A stretch of DNA of 64,000 nt from Exiguobacterium sp. KRL4 (GCF_001870785.1 NZ_MOLV01000004.1:124001-188000); one strand, 5' to 3'; shown: positions 22,029-30,904, counted from the first letter of the stretch. The notes: generated by a model not told the origin, from the letters alone. Made by a program: numbers and translations.

Positions 22029-23353
22029 ACGTCAGAGATGCAGCAGTCACAACGTTATTGAAAATCGGACAAGGTGGGGCATTTTCCACGATTTCCGTCC
22101 ACCAGATGCTCGAGAAACGAGCCATCGCCAAAGCCGATGTCGGTTTATACACGGAACTCGTCTATGGCACGCTCAGCCGTGAATTGACACTCGACTATAT
22201 TTTAGAACCATTTTTAGTTTCTCAAAAAAAATTAGACCCGTTCCTGCGTCCGCTGCTTCGGATGAGTGTCTATCAACTGTTTTATCTTGACCGGATTCCT
22301 GATCACGCCGTCATCAACGAAGCGGTGGAGATTGCCAAGACTCGTGGCAAACCACATATCGCGAAAGTCGTCAACGGTGTTTTACGGAATGTCTTGCGAA
22401 AAGGAAAACCTGATTTTTCGACGATTTCCTCTACCGTACAGCAAATCAGTATCGAGACCAGTCATCCTGCATGGCTCGTCGAACGGTGGATTGAATTGTT
22501 CGGAGAAGACGAAACATGGCAGATGTGCCGTCTGAACAATGAACCGGCACCCGTAACGGTTCGTGTCAATCAAAGACGGACAGACAGACAAGAGATGATT
22601 CAATTATTAGAAGAACAGGGTGTCATCGCGAAACTAGCGCATGTGGCACCAGATGGACTGGAAATCATCAGTGGCAGTGTCCAACAAACAGACTTACTGG
22701 AGCGGGGGTATCTGTCACTTCAAGATGAAAGTTCGATGCTTGTCGCCTCTGCTGTTGGTGCGCAAGCGTCTGATCGGGTATTAGATAGTTGCGCCGCACC
22801 AGGCGGAAAGGCCATGCATATTGCGGAAGGGTTGACGACAGGTTCTTTGTTCGCACTTGACCTTCATCCCCATAAAGTGAAATTACTTGAAAAACAAGCG
22901 AAGCGATTGGAGCTAGAGACGGTTCAGACAGAAGTACTCGATGCACGACAAGCGGGAAGCCGTTTCGAACCGGCATCGTTTGATCGCATTCTCGTCGACG
23001 CACCATGTTCAGGGCTTGGTGTCATTCGCCGGAAACCCGATATCAAATGGACAAAACGTCCAGAAGATCTGACACAGTTACCCGTCATTCAGCGTCAAAT
23101 CATTGAAGCCGTCCTCCCGCTCGTCAAGGCCGGTGGAACGTTTGTCTACTCGACATGTACGATGGATCCGCTCGAAAACGAACAACAGACGGAATATATC
23201 CTCAGTCAAGGGTTTGAATTTGATGAAGGGTTCAAAGCACGGATGCCGGAAGCGGTTCAATCTTTGATTGGTGAACGGGCAGAGTTGAAACTTTTGCCGA
23301 CGACGCTCGGAACGGATGGTTTTTATATCGCTGCCTTCAAAAAAACGATTTGA
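22025..23353 (+). CDS. rsmB: 16S rRNA (cytosine-967-C5) methyltransferase
   Basis: 442 residues. A NusB-like RNA-binding N-terminal domain (about 1-140) precedes a SAM-dependent methyltransferase core. SCAAPGGKA is the SAM loop, DAPCSGLGV carries the release cysteine and YSTCTMDPLENE the catalytic Thr-Cys of the RsmB/Nop2 family. It overlaps the def-fmt fusion stop by 4 bases (ATGA), giving coupled translation. Confidence 0.94.
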   Translation: MNVRDAAVTTLLKIGQGGAFSTISVHQMLEKRAIAKADVGLYTELVYGTLSRELTLDYILEPFLVSQKKLDPFLRPLLRMSVYQLFYLDRIPDHAVINEAVEIAKTRGKPHIAKVVNGVLRNVLRKGKPDFSTISSTVQQISIETSHPAWLVERWIELFGEDETWQMCRLNNEPAPVTVRVNQRRTDRQEMIQLLEEQGVIAKLAHVAPDGLEIISGSVQQTDLLERGYLSLQDESSMLVASAVGAQASDRVLDSCAAPGGKAMHIAEGLTTGSLFALDLHPHKVKLLEKQAKRLELETVQTEVLDARQAGSRFEPASFDRILVDAPCSGLGVIRRKPDIKWTKRPEDLTQLPVIQRQIIEAVLPLVKAGGTFVYSTCTMDPLENEQQTEYILSQGFEFDEGFKARMPEAVQSLIGERAELKLLPTTLGTDGFYIAAFKKTI

Positions 23354-23388
23354 AGAATGGATGATCAGAAACGAAGAGGAGGACGGGT

Positions 23389-24123
23389 ATGGAGTTAGCT
23401 TATTTGACGACGACCGGAAAGGTCCGTTCAAAAAATGAAGATACCGTCTTGTTGGTGGGGGATGCGAAACAAGGATTGGCAGTTGTTGCAGATGGTATGG
23501 GCGGGCACGCAGCTGGTGAGACGGCGAGTGCCATCGTCCGACAGATTTTTGCAGAGGCCTATACCGAGATGCCGAACCGACCGATGGAACTGTCTTCTTG
23601 GATTGAACAATTGGTGAAAGAAGCGAATACGCAAATCCTACGTTTTTCTAAAATCGAGAACTTATCAATTGTCGGGACGACGATGGCCTGTGTCTGTTGG
23701 TCAGATAATCTGCTTGTCATTGGTCATGTCGGAGACAGTCGAGTGTATGCGCTCGAAGAGGGGCAGCTCAAACAACTGACCGACGACCACTCGTATGTCA
23801 ACATGTTGAAACAGCTAGGCGAATTATCGGAAGCGGAACTTGAGAATCATCCCCGCCGTAATGTCATCACACGATCGGTTGGTTCGAATGAATCCGTTGA
23901 TGTCGACATCCAAGTCCGAGACGCACCAGATTATGACATCGTCTTAGTCTGTAGTGACGGATTATCGGATGAAGTCCCCCACGACGTGATGCAGCGACTC
24001 CTAAAAGCAGATGAGTCGCTCGAGACAATTGTCGAACGTTTAGCATCAGAGGCAAATGAGCGGGGGGGCGCAGACAACATTACGATTGCTGCAATCCGTT
24101 TTAAAGAAAGAGAGAGGATCTGA
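23389..24123 (+). CDS. prpC: PP2C-type serine/threonine protein phosphatase
   Basis: 244 residues. PPM-family metal motifs are all present: RSKNED (13-18), VADGMGGHAAGE (33-44, metal ligand D35), GHVGDSRVY, CSDGLSDEV and GGADNIT. It removes phosphates placed by the adjacent PASTA kinase. GAGGAGG lies upstream of ATG 23389 and the kinase gene starts two bases after the stop, the standard Firmicute arrangement. Confidence 0.95.
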   Translation: MELAYLTTTGKVRSKNEDTVLLVGDAKQGLAVVADGMGGHAAGETASAIVRQIFAEAYTEMPNRPMELSSWIEQLVKEANTQILRFSKIENLSIVGTTMACVCWSDNLLVIGHVGDSRVYALEEGQLKQLTDDHSYVNMLKQLGELSEAELENHPRRNVITRSVGSNESVDVDIQVRDAPDYDIVLVCSDGLSDEVPHDVMQRLLKADESLETIVERLASEANERGGADNITIAAIRFKERERI

Positions 24124-24125
24124 AT

Positions 24126-26051
24126 ATGCGTTACGGAGATCGATTGAACGACCGCTACCGCATAGAACGGTTAGTTGGAAATGGCGGAATGGCAAACGTT
24201 TATCAGGCATATGATGAAATCTTGAATCGAACTGTCGCAATCAAAATTTTACGTACTGAGTTTTCACACGATGAACAATTCATTCGGCGATTTGAACGAG
24301 AAGCACATGCTGCGACAAGTTTAAATCATCCAAATATCGTTGCGGTGTATGATGTAGGGGAAGAAGAAGCCATTTATTATATCGTGATGGAATACATCGA
24401 CGGGATGACACTGAAAACCTATTGTGAAGGTCAGGCCTTACCAGTGTCAAAAGCGATTGACATCATTCGTCAGATTTGTGATGCGATTGACCACGCGCAT
24501 GCGCATCGGATCATCCATCGCGACATTAAACCACAGAACATGCTTGTCCGTGCGGATGGGACCGTAAAAGTTACGGATTTCGGAATCGCCGTCGCCATGT
24601 CAAATGCGACCTTGACGCATACGATGTCCGTCTTAGGATCGGTTCATTACTTTTCACCAGAACAGGCAAAAGGAAAATTTGCCGATGAAAAATCAGATAT
24701 TTATTCGCTAGGAGCTGTCCTGTATGAACTCGTGACCGGACAAGTTCCGTTCGAAGGCGATTCGCCGGTCGCTGTCGCCTTGAAGCACCTTCAAGATACA
24801 GCACGGCGACCGACGGCACTAAATCCTGCCGTCCCACAAGCACTCGAGAACTGTATCATGCAAGCCTTGGCGAAGGCCCCGCATGATCGACAACAGTCAG
24901 TCGCAGCGTTCAAGGAAGACATGATAACCGCGATGTCTGCCGAACGAGCAAATGAAGGGATTCGCGGAGACGATCAAATGGAACAAACGATGGTACTCAG
25001 CCCGGTTTCCTTACCGACAGAAGATACTGCACAGGCAGCACCAATCCCGAAAGTCGCAACCGTCACTCCGAAACCAGAAAAGAAGAAAAAACGCGGCTGG
25101 TGGTGGGTCTTACTGATTCTTTTATTAGTAGGGGGAGCGGCGACTACGTTTGCGATGTGGCCTGATCCGACAGTCGTTGTTCCGGATGTGGCAGGGGAAG
25201 ATGCGGATGAAGCAGAAACGACACTTGAGAAACTAGGTTTTCTCGTCGAGTCGACCGAACGCTCAAGTGATACGGTGGAAGAAGGTTTCGTCATCAGTCA
25301 ATCTCCACGCGAGAAAGCAACCGTCAAAAAAGGTTCGACCGTCAATCTTGTTGTTTCGACAGGAAGTGATCCGGTTGAAGTTCCGGATGTGACAGATGAG
25401 ACGGAGAAAAAAGCCATTGCCATACTTAAGGATAGTGGATTTGAGAAAGTCGATATCGAACGAGAAGAGTCAGAAGACATCAAACGTGGGAACGTCATCC
25501 GACAGTCGATTTCAGCTGGAACAGAAGTCATTGCCAAAGAACAGATGATCACGATCACGGTTTCAAACGGATCGTCGACGTTTGTTTTAAAGGATCTGAC
25601 AGACTTGTCGAGCGCCGAAGCGAAAGCCTATCTTGACGAGACGGGACTAGACGGAACGTTTGAACAAGAATTCTCAAGTGACGTCGCGCTGGATCAAGTG
25701 ATTCGACAGTACCCACAAGCGGGTGCGCAAGTGGAGCCCAATGATTCGGTGACCGTCTTCATCTCACGTGGCGAAGAAGAAAAAACGGTGACGGCTACAT
25801 TCCCTGAAAAAGTGGTGTATGATGGCATCAGTGAAGAAGAGGAGCCTGCTCCTCGTCAAGTCGTCCGGATTGAAACGGAGGACGCGAAGGGTAAACGGAC
25901 AGTCATTGAAGAATCGATTGATCAAGATGAAACATTTGATGTTCCGTTGACGATTGATCCAGGTGACGAAGGAAAGATTACGATTTATAAAGACGACGAA
26001 GTATATCGTTCCAAAACGATTACGTACAATCAGGCAAAATCACAAGAATAA
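24126..26051 (+). CDS. prkC: PASTA-domain serine/threonine kinase
   Basis: 641 residues. Cytoplasmic kinase domain 1-270: glycine loop GNGGMANV, K40, catalytic HRDIKPQN (D133), DFG at 151-153, and several threonines in the activation loop (162-166) as probable autophosphorylation sites. One transmembrane helix at about 325-345 follows a lysine-rich stretch. Outside are three PASTA repeats (roughly 349-414, 417-484, 485-551), which bind muropeptide/lipid II in this family, then a C-terminal Ig-like tail. It signals cell-wall state; germination, a role in B. subtilis, may not apply here. Confidence 0.95.
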   Translation: MRYGDRLNDRYRIERLVGNGGMANVYQAYDEILNRTVAIKILRTEFSHDEQFIRRFEREAHAATSLNHPNIVAVYDVGEEEAIYYIVMEYIDGMTLKTYCEGQALPVSKAIDIIRQICDAIDHAHAHRIIHRDIKPQNMLVRADGTVKVTDFGIAVAMSNATLTHTMSVLGSVHYFSPEQAKGKFADEKSDIYSLGAVLYELVTGQVPFEGDSPVAVALKHLQDTARRPTALNPAVPQALENCIMQALAKAPHDRQQSVAAFKEDMITAMSAERANEGIRGDDQMEQTMVLSPVSLPTEDTAQAAPIPKVATVTPKPEKKKKRGWWWVLLILLLVGGAATTFAMWPDPTVVVPDVAGEDADEAETTLEKLGFLVESTERSSDTVEEGFVISQSPREKATVKKGSTVNLVVSTGSDPVEVPDVTDETEKKAIAILKDSGFEKVDIEREESEDIKRGNVIRQSISAGTEVIAKEQMITITVSNGSSTFVLKDLTDLSSAEAKAYLDETGLDGTFEQEFSSDVALDQVIRQYPQAGAQVEPNDSVTVFISRGEEEKTVTATFPEKVVYDGISEEEEPAPRQVVRIETEDAKGKRTVIEESIDQDETFDVPLTIDPGDEGKITIYKDDEVYRSKTITYNQAKSQE

Positions 26052-26052
26052 T

Positions 26053-26072
26053 GGGCAGGAAAATAATCCTGC
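26053..26072 (+). repeat. Small hairpin between prkC and rsgA
   Basis: GGCAGGA and TCCTGCC form a perfect 7-base stem with a 6-base loop just before the rsgA ribosome-binding site. No T run follows, so it is not a standard terminator; it may affect transcript processing or rsgA translation. Confidence 0.5.
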
Positions 26073-26089
26073 CAACAGGAGGGCACAGG

Positions 26090-26995
26090 ATGGCAGAAAG
26101 TCGAATCGAAGAAAATCGGGATGGGACGATTATTCGTTTACAAGGTGGATTTTATGATGTCATGACACCTCAAGGTGAAATTCGATCACGGGCACGTGGT
26201 AATTTCAGAAAACGGGGCATCAGTCCGGTTGTAGGGGATGAAGTCGTGTTACACATCGAAAGTGAAACAGGATACATTCTGGAAGTAAAAGAACGGCAAA
26301 ATTTCTTAGTCCGACCACCGGTTGCGAACATCGATCAAGCACTTTTGGTCGTCTCAGCAGCAGAACCCGATTTTTCTGCACATCTCCTTGACCGCTTTCT
26401 TGTTTTGATTGAGGCGAAGGACATTCAGCCAATCATCATCTTGACGAAGATGGATTTATTGCAAGGGAAAACAGAACAGGAAGTAAACGAAGCGATTGCT
26501 GCGTATCGAAAAATTGGGTACCACGTGGTCGAGACTTCAAGCGAGACATTGCTTGGTGTCGAACTCGTTCGTCCACTACTCAAGGATAAGACCAGTGTCT
26601 TGGCCGGACAGTCCGGCGTAGGTAAAAGTTCATTGTTGAATGCCTTAGAACCGGCATTAGCACTGGAGACGAGCCATATCTCAAAATCACTTGGGCGAGG
26701 TCGGCATACGACGCGCCACGTGACGTTGATTCCACTTGGTGAAGGATTGATCGCCGATACACCTGGTTTTTCGAATCTTGATTTCCCGCACGAAATGGAA
26801 CTTGAAGAATTACGTTGGTGTTTCCCGGAGTTCGTTGCTTTACAAGATGACTGTAAATATCGAGGTTGCCTTCATCTGAATGAACCAGGGTGTGCGGTCA
26901 AGGCCGCCATGGAAGCGGGCGAAATCATGCCCTCCCGGTATACGAATTATGGTATGTTTGTAGAGGAAATCAAGAATCGGACGCGGAGGTATTAA
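26090..26995 (+). CDS. rsgA: Ribosome small-subunit biogenesis GTPase
   Basis: 301 residues. The N-terminal OB fold precedes a circularly permuted GTPase with G4 TKMD (119-122) ahead of G1 GQSGVGKS (173-180) and G3 DTPG (223-226). The zinc site has C255, C260, H262 and C268 in the family spacing. It matures the 30S subunit. AGGAGGG at 26077-26083 supports ATG 26090 over an upstream in-frame ATG at 26051 that overlaps the prkC stop. Confidence 0.95.
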   Translation: MAESRIEENRDGTIIRLQGGFYDVMTPQGEIRSRARGNFRKRGISPVVGDEVVLHIESETGYILEVKERQNFLVRPPVANIDQALLVVSAAEPDFSAHLLDRFLVLIEAKDIQPIIILTKMDLLQGKTEQEVNEAIAAYRKIGYHVVETSSETLLGVELVRPLLKDKTSVLAGQSGVGKSSLLNALEPALALETSHISKSLGRGRHTTRHVTLIPLGEGLIADTPGFSNLDFPHEMELEELRWCFPEFVALQDDCKYRGCLHLNEPGCAVKAAMEAGEIMPSRYTNYGMFVEEIKNRTRRY

Positions 26996-26996
26996 G

Positions 26997-27653
26997 ATGA
27001 TTAAAATTGCACCATCAATCTTATCAGCAGATTTTGCAAACTTAGAGCGGGACGTCAAAGCCGTTGAAATGGCCGGAGCGGATTATATCCACTTCGATGT
27101 CATGGACGGACAGTTCGTTCCGAATATCTCGTTTGGTCTACCGGTCTTAAGTAGTCTTCGTCAAAAAACAGATATGGTTCTTGACGTCCATTTAATGATC
27201 GATCGTCCGGAAAACTTCGTCGAAGCATTTGTTGCGGCAGGGGCCGATATCGTGACGTTCCATGTTGAGGCAACGAATCATGTCCATCGTGTCCTTCAAC
27301 AAATCAAAGCAGCCGGTGCCAAGGCGGGGGTAGTACTCAATCCACACACGCCCCTTTCAGCGATTGAGCATGTGTTAGAAGACGTTGATATGGTCCTATT
27401 GATGACGGTCAATCCAGGTTTCGGTGGTCAAGCATTTATTCCGGGTGTCATGAAAAAATTAAATCAACTGGCCGCATTAAAAGCAGAACACAATCTATCA
27501 TTTGAGATTGAAATCGATGGTGGAGTCAACGCCGAGACAGCTAAGCTGTGTATCGAGAACGGTGCAAACGTCCTTGTTGCGGGATCCGCCATCTACAATG
27601 CACCAGATTATGCAGAAGCAATCACTGGTATTCGGAATGCCGCTCACGTATAA
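26997..27653 (+). CDS. rpe: Ribulose-phosphate 3-epimerase
   Basis: 218-residue TIM barrel interconverting ribulose-5-P and xylulose-5-P. APSILSADF opens the barrel; HFDVMDG and DVHLMI hold metal/catalytic residues; MTVNPGFGGQ and EIDGGV complete the active site. It starts one base after the rsgA stop. The following gene in B. subtilis is thiN directly; here a TPP riboswitch and thiT intervene. Confidence 0.96.
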   Translation: MIKIAPSILSADFANLERDVKAVEMAGADYIHFDVMDGQFVPNISFGLPVLSSLRQKTDMVLDVHLMIDRPENFVEAFVAAGADIVTFHVEATNHVHRVLQQIKAAGAKAGVVLNPHTPLSAIEHVLEDVDMVLLMTVNPGFGGQAFIPGVMKKLNQLAALKAEHNLSFEIEIDGGVNAETAKLCIENGANVLVAGSAIYNAPDYAEAITGIRNAAHV

Positions 27654-27683
27654 TAAGAGCAGAATCAAAATTAAATGATGACC

Positions 27684-27776
27684 GCAAGGGGTGTCGCGTC
27701 AAGCGGCTGAGAGAAGTGATTGGACTTTAACCCTTCGAACCTGTTCCGTTCAGACGGACGTAGGGATGTGGCGCAC
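27684..27776 (+). promoter_or_regulatory. TPP (THI-box) riboswitch
   Basis: Conserved thi-box elements appear in order: GGGGTG, the CTGAGAG loop at 27707-27713, ACCC, GAACCTG, and the closing CGTAGGGATGTGG. These form the pyrimidine- and pyrophosphate-sensing arms of the TPP aptamer. It lies directly upstream of a terminator and the thiamine genes thiT and thiN, so TPP binding is expected to favour termination. Confidence 0.93.
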
Positions 27777-27779
27777 GCA

Positions 27780-27810
27780 GGCAGTACGGCGTCCGTCGTA
27801 CTGCCTTTTT
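27780..27810 (+). terminator. Riboswitch expression-platform terminator
   Basis: GGCAGTACG and CGTACTGCC form a perfect 9-base stem followed by five T, starting a few bases after the TPP aptamer. An alternative pairing with the aptamer's 3' strand would be needed for antitermination; I did not identify it with certainty. Confidence 0.88.
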
Positions 27811-27845
27811 GCCGTCCTGCGATTTTATTTTTAGGAGGAAAAAGA

Positions 27846-28406
27846 ATGAAACGGCTACAAATGTTAATGGAAATTGCAATTTTCGCAAGTCTAGGGGTTG
27901 TCTTTGATTTATTGATCCCGTTTAAAATGCCTCAAGGTGGTTCCATCAGTTTGGCGATGTTACCGATTTTCGTGATGGCGTTTCGCCACGGTGTTGTAGG
28001 TGGTGTCGTGACGGGAGCTCTTGTCGGGACCATTCAATTGATGTTTGCTCCACAAATCCTGACGGTCGTCCAACCGTTACTCGATTATACGATTGCCTTT
28101 GGTGTCGTCGGATTGAGCGGCTTGTTTGCCCGACAAGTCAAACAAGCAGCGGCGGCTGGGAAAAATGGACGTTTGATGGCGATTGTTCTCATTGCGACCT
28201 TGCTTGGTGCGGGCTTACGGTATGTGTGTCACGTCATCAGCGGAATCGTATTCTTTGCAGAATACGCAGAAGGTCCTGTCGTGCCGTATTCACTGATTTA
28301 TAATGCGACGTACATGGTGCCTTCATATCTCTTGTGTGGCATCGTCGCAGGTCTCTTGTTTACGACAGCACCACGACTTCTCCGCTACTCTGCCCGAGGT
28401 GTCTGA
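27846..28406 (+). CDS. thiT: Thiamine ECF transporter S component
   Basis: 186 residues with about six hydrophobic helices. MKRLQMLMEIAIFASLG and PQGGSISLAMLPIFVMAFRH match the ThiT/YuaJ substrate-binding subunit, which works with the shared energy-coupling EcfA/A'/T module (not in this window). AGGAGG at 27833-27838 precedes ATG 27846. The riboswitch upstream and the thiN gene overlapping by one base (TGATG) confirm a thiamine role. Confidence 0.93.
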   Translation: MKRLQMLMEIAIFASLGVVFDLLIPFKMPQGGSISLAMLPIFVMAFRHGVVGGVVTGALVGTIQLMFAPQILTVVQPLLDYTIAFGVVGLSGLFARQVKQAAAAGKNGRLMAIVLIATLLGAGLRYVCHVISGIVFFAEYAEGPVVPYSLIYNATYMVPSYLLCGIVAGLLFTTAPRLLRYSARGV

Positions 28407-29014
28407 TGCGGATCATCATCGTCGCAGCCGGTCCGTCGGAAGAGGTGCCGCTACTAAAACCGTTCTTATTCGAAAACACACGTGTCATCGGCGTCGACGG
28501 GGGTATTGCGACCTTGGTGGATCAAGGCATCGACTTTGATCTTGCCATCGGTGATTTTGATTCACTTGGTCATATACCGACAGGAGCTATTTTGCATCCT
28601 GCTGAAAAAGATGAGACGGATTTGGAATTGGCATTACGGTATGTTTATGAACAGGAGGACGTCACAGAAGTGCTAATTTTCGGTGCAACCGGGGGCCGGC
28701 TCGACATGACGCTCCAAAACGTTTATTTGCTAAAACAATTTCCATCGGCCCGGCTGGTGACGAAGCGGGAAGAGGTCCGTTTCTTACAACAGGGGCAATA
28801 CGCCATCCAGTCGGACCAGTATCACTATCTGTCCTTTATTCCGCTTGTTCCGACACGTTTGACACTTCAGGGGGTCAAGTATCCGTTGATGAACCATGAC
28901 GTGCCGGTCGGAGGATCGCTGACCGTCAGCAATGAATGGACAAATCATGGACCGGCAGAAGTGACGGTTCATGCAGGTGAAGTGATTGTTTTACGTAGTT
29001 TGTCGGACCACTAA
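28406..29014 (+). CDS. thiN: Thiamine pyrophosphokinase
   Basis: 202 residues; converts imported thiamine directly to the cofactor TPP. VDGG at 30-33, GDFDS at 49-53, DETDLELAL at 69-77 and TGGRLD at 95-100 are the family's ATP/Mg and thiamine-binding motifs. The start ATG shares its A with the thiT stop codon, so uptake and activation are coupled under one TPP riboswitch. A longer reading from 28334 lies inside thiT. Confidence 0.94.
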   Translation: MRIIIVAAGPSEEVPLLKPFLFENTRVIGVDGGIATLVDQGIDFDLAIGDFDSLGHIPTGAILHPAEKDETDLELALRYVYEQEDVTEVLIFGATGGRLDMTLQNVYLLKQFPSARLVTKREEVRFLQQGQYAIQSDQYHYLSFIPLVPTRLTLQGVKYPLMNHDVPVGGSLTVSNEWTNHGPAEVTVHAGEVIVLRSLSDH

Positions 29015-29061
29015 AAAACGTGATCGGCTCAGGATTATCCTGAAGCCGATCACGTTTTTTT
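29015..29061. terminator. Bidirectional terminator between thiN and the permease gene
   Basis: A stem of about 18 pairs (AACGTGATCGGCT... with ...AGCCGATCACGTT) is flanked by AAAAAA and TTTTTTT, between convergent genes. Confidence 0.9.
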
Positions 29062-30463
29062 AAGGCTCTAAAGTCGAACTGGCTGCTTGACGTTCTGTTT
29101 GAGCCGCAATGTGTTTTCCTTTGACGAATAGATGGTAAGAACCCCATGTCAAAAGGAAAAAGGGAACACCTATATAAAGCGCAATCCGTTGATCGGCTTG
29201 GAATGCCAAGCTGATCAAAACAAGCATGTTCAAAGAAAACGAGATAATCGGTAAGACCGGGAAGAACGGGGTCTTGAATTTCAATTCACTGACAGAATGT
29301 CCGTTTTTAATGAACTGACGGCGGAAAGCGATTTGTGAGGCAGAAATCGAAATCCAACCGACCTGTGCCCCGAGCCCTGCGAGTGAAAGTAACCAGATGA
29401 AGACGGTATCTTCGGCGAAAAAGGCGGTCAGGAGCGATAACATGGCAAATAGCATCGTAAAACATAACGCCCGCATCGGAACGCCACGTGAATTGACGAT
29501 TGCAAGTTTTTTCGAAATCATCCCTTCTTGTGACATCGACCATAACATCCGGGTCGCTGCATACAGACCAGAGTTTCCGACGGATAGTAAGGCAGTCAAG
29601 ACGACGATATTCATCAAATCTGCTGCATACGGGATTCCGATGGCATCAAAGACCATGATGAAAGGACTGCTGATCCCACTTGCGGTTTCATACGGAATCA
29701 AGGCACCGATGATCGTAATCGAGAGGACAAAAAAGATGAACGTTCGCCAGACCGTATTGCGAATGGCTTTTGGAATCGATTTTTCGGGATCACTCGATTC
29801 ACCGGCAGCGACACCAATCAATTCAGTCCCTTGAAAGGCAAAATTGACGGCAATCATCGTCGTCAACACGCCAAGCACGCCGTTCGGGAACCAACCGTTT
29901 GCCGTAAAGTTCGCAAATAAGGTTTCTGGACGTGCTGCGGTCATATCGATCCAACCAAACCAAGCGGCTCCCCCAAGCGCGATGAAAAAGAGAATGGCGA
30001 GGACTTTCAGGCTCGAGAACCAAAATTCTGCTTCCCCGAACGCTTTTGCCGAGACCGCATTGAGACCAAATAAGATAATAGTGAAAAGGGCGCACCAGAT
30101 AACGATTGGTGTGTCCGGGAACCAACGTCCCATCAAACTACCGGCGGCTGTAATTTCAAGCGCCACCGTCACGGCCCAACCGAGCCAGTAGATCCAACCG
30201 ACGGCAAAACCAATCCCCGGACCGATGAACCGGGTCGTATACGTCTGGAACGAGCCCGAGACCGGCATATGGACGGCCATTTCCCCTAAACATAACATCG
30301 TCAGATACATGATGGTCCCACCCACGATGTAACTGAGAACCGCCCCGAGCGGTCCAGCTTGCGAAATTGTCAATCCAGAACCGAGGAACAATCCTGTTCC
30401 GATGATTCCTCCGAGCGAAATCATGAAGAGATGCCGGCTTGTCATTTCTCTTTTTAACTGCAT
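29060..30463 (-). CDS. Amino-acid permease (APC superfamily)
   Basis: 467 residues with about 12 transmembrane helices. The consensus amino-acid transporter opening MISLGGIIGTGLFLGSG lies in helix 1, followed by VSGSFQTYTTRFIGPGIGFAVGW and the AFQGTELIGVAAGE segment of helix 6, typical of the LysP/RocE/AnsP/HutM group. The substrate cannot be assigned. I start it at ATG 30463 (minus), which has AAGGGGGAAGGG just upstream; a start at 30499 adds 12 residues without support. A promoter and a cre site lie immediately upstream, indicating catabolite repression. Confidence 0.9.
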   Translation of the reverse strand: MQLKREMTSRHLFMISLGGIIGTGLFLGSGLTISQAGPLGAVLSYIVGGTIMYLTMLCLGEMAVHMPVSGSFQTYTTRFIGPGIGFAVGWIYWLGWAVTVALEITAAGSLMGRWFPDTPIVIWCALFTIILFGLNAVSAKAFGEAEFWFSSLKVLAILFFIALGGAAWFGWIDMTAARPETLFANFTANGWFPNGVLGVLTTMIAVNFAFQGTELIGVAAGESSDPEKSIPKAIRNTVWRTFIFFVLSITIIGALIPYETASGISSPFIMVFDAIGIPYAADLMNIVVLTALLSVGNSGLYAATRMLWSMSQEGMISKKLAIVNSRGVPMRALCFTMLFAMLSLLTAFFAEDTVFIWLLSLAGLGAQVGWISISASQIAFRRQFIKNGHSVSELKFKTPFFPVLPIISFSLNMLVLISLAFQADQRIALYIGVPFFLLTWGSYHLFVKGKHIAAQTERQAASSTLEP

Positions 30464-30501
30464 GTTGACCCTTCCCCCTTGAAAAAAATAACTGCTCATT
30501 T

Positions 30502-30530
30502 ATTGTAAGCGTTTTCAAATGTTCCGACAA
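30502..30530 (-). promoter_or_regulatory. Sigma-A promoter of the amino-acid permease
   Basis: Read on the minus strand: TTGTCG (30530-30525), a 17-base spacer, and TACAAT (30507-30502), each five of six to consensus. It points to the permease, whose start is about 39 bases from the -10. Confidence 0.7.
30504..30517. promoter_or_regulatory. Catabolite-responsive element (CcpA site)
   Basis: TGTAAGCGTTTTCA matches the cre consensus TGWAARCGYTWNCW at all 14 positions and, read on the other strand, TGAAAACGCTTACA also matches. It overlaps the -10 and spacer of the permease promoter, the position expected for repression by CcpA-HPr(Ser-P). Confidence 0.75.
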
Positions 30531-30555
30531 TTAGTTTATGAGAAAAATAAAAAAA

Positions 30556-30596
30556 GACCAAAAAAAGAACCGGAAGGGAAGATTCCCATCCGGTTA
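30556..30596 (-). terminator. Intrinsic terminator of rpmB (minus strand)
   Basis: On the minus strand AACCGGATGGGAA and TTCCCTTCCGGTT form a stem followed by CTTTTTTT. Confidence 0.85.
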
Positions 30597-30603
30597 CTGC
30601 GCC

Positions 30604-30792
30604 TTATACGCGTTCGACTTTACCTGATTTGAGCGCTCGAGCTGAAACCCAAACCTTTTTAGGTTTACCGTCAACGAGGATACGTACTTTTTGTACGTTG
30701 ATTCCCCAAGTGCGTTTCGTTTTGTTCAATGCGTGTGAACGGTTGTTTCCCGACTTCGGCGATTTCCCAGTAACGTAGCATTTACGTGCCAT
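30604..30792 (-). CDS. rpmB: Ribosomal protein L28
   Basis: 62 residues, standard L28 length. [20 protein letters not shown] and the [12 protein letters not shown] segment are diagnostic. Only one cysteine is present, so this is the zinc-free type. On the minus strand AAAGGAGG lies upstream of the ATG. spoVM, the 26-codon sporulation gene next to rpmB in B. subtilis, was looked for and not seen. Confidence 0.96.
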   Translation of the reverse strand: MARKCYVTGKSPKSGNNRSHALNKTKRTWGINVQKVRILVDGKPKKVWVSARALKSGKVERV

Positions 30793-30845
30793 GTGTTCCG
30801 CCTCCTTTTATGTTGTTTTGCGTTCGTCCTAATAGACACTTTGCT

Positions 30846-30874
30846 ATCTTAGCATGCTGTTAAGACGGTTGCAA
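30846..30874 (-). promoter_or_regulatory. Candidate promoter of rpmB
   Basis: On the minus strand TTGCAA (30874-30869), 17 bases, TAAGAT (30851-30846), preceded by TG to give an extended -10 (TGCTAAGAT). The hexamers are each four of six to consensus. Confidence 0.5.
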
Positions 30875-30904
30875 CATAAAAAAAGTAGCTGACAAGAAAA
30901 AAAC

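Noticed and set aside
29397-30191. Two plus-strand open frames of 115-145 codons opposite the permease
   Set aside because: Antisense shadows of transmembrane helices; no start signals.
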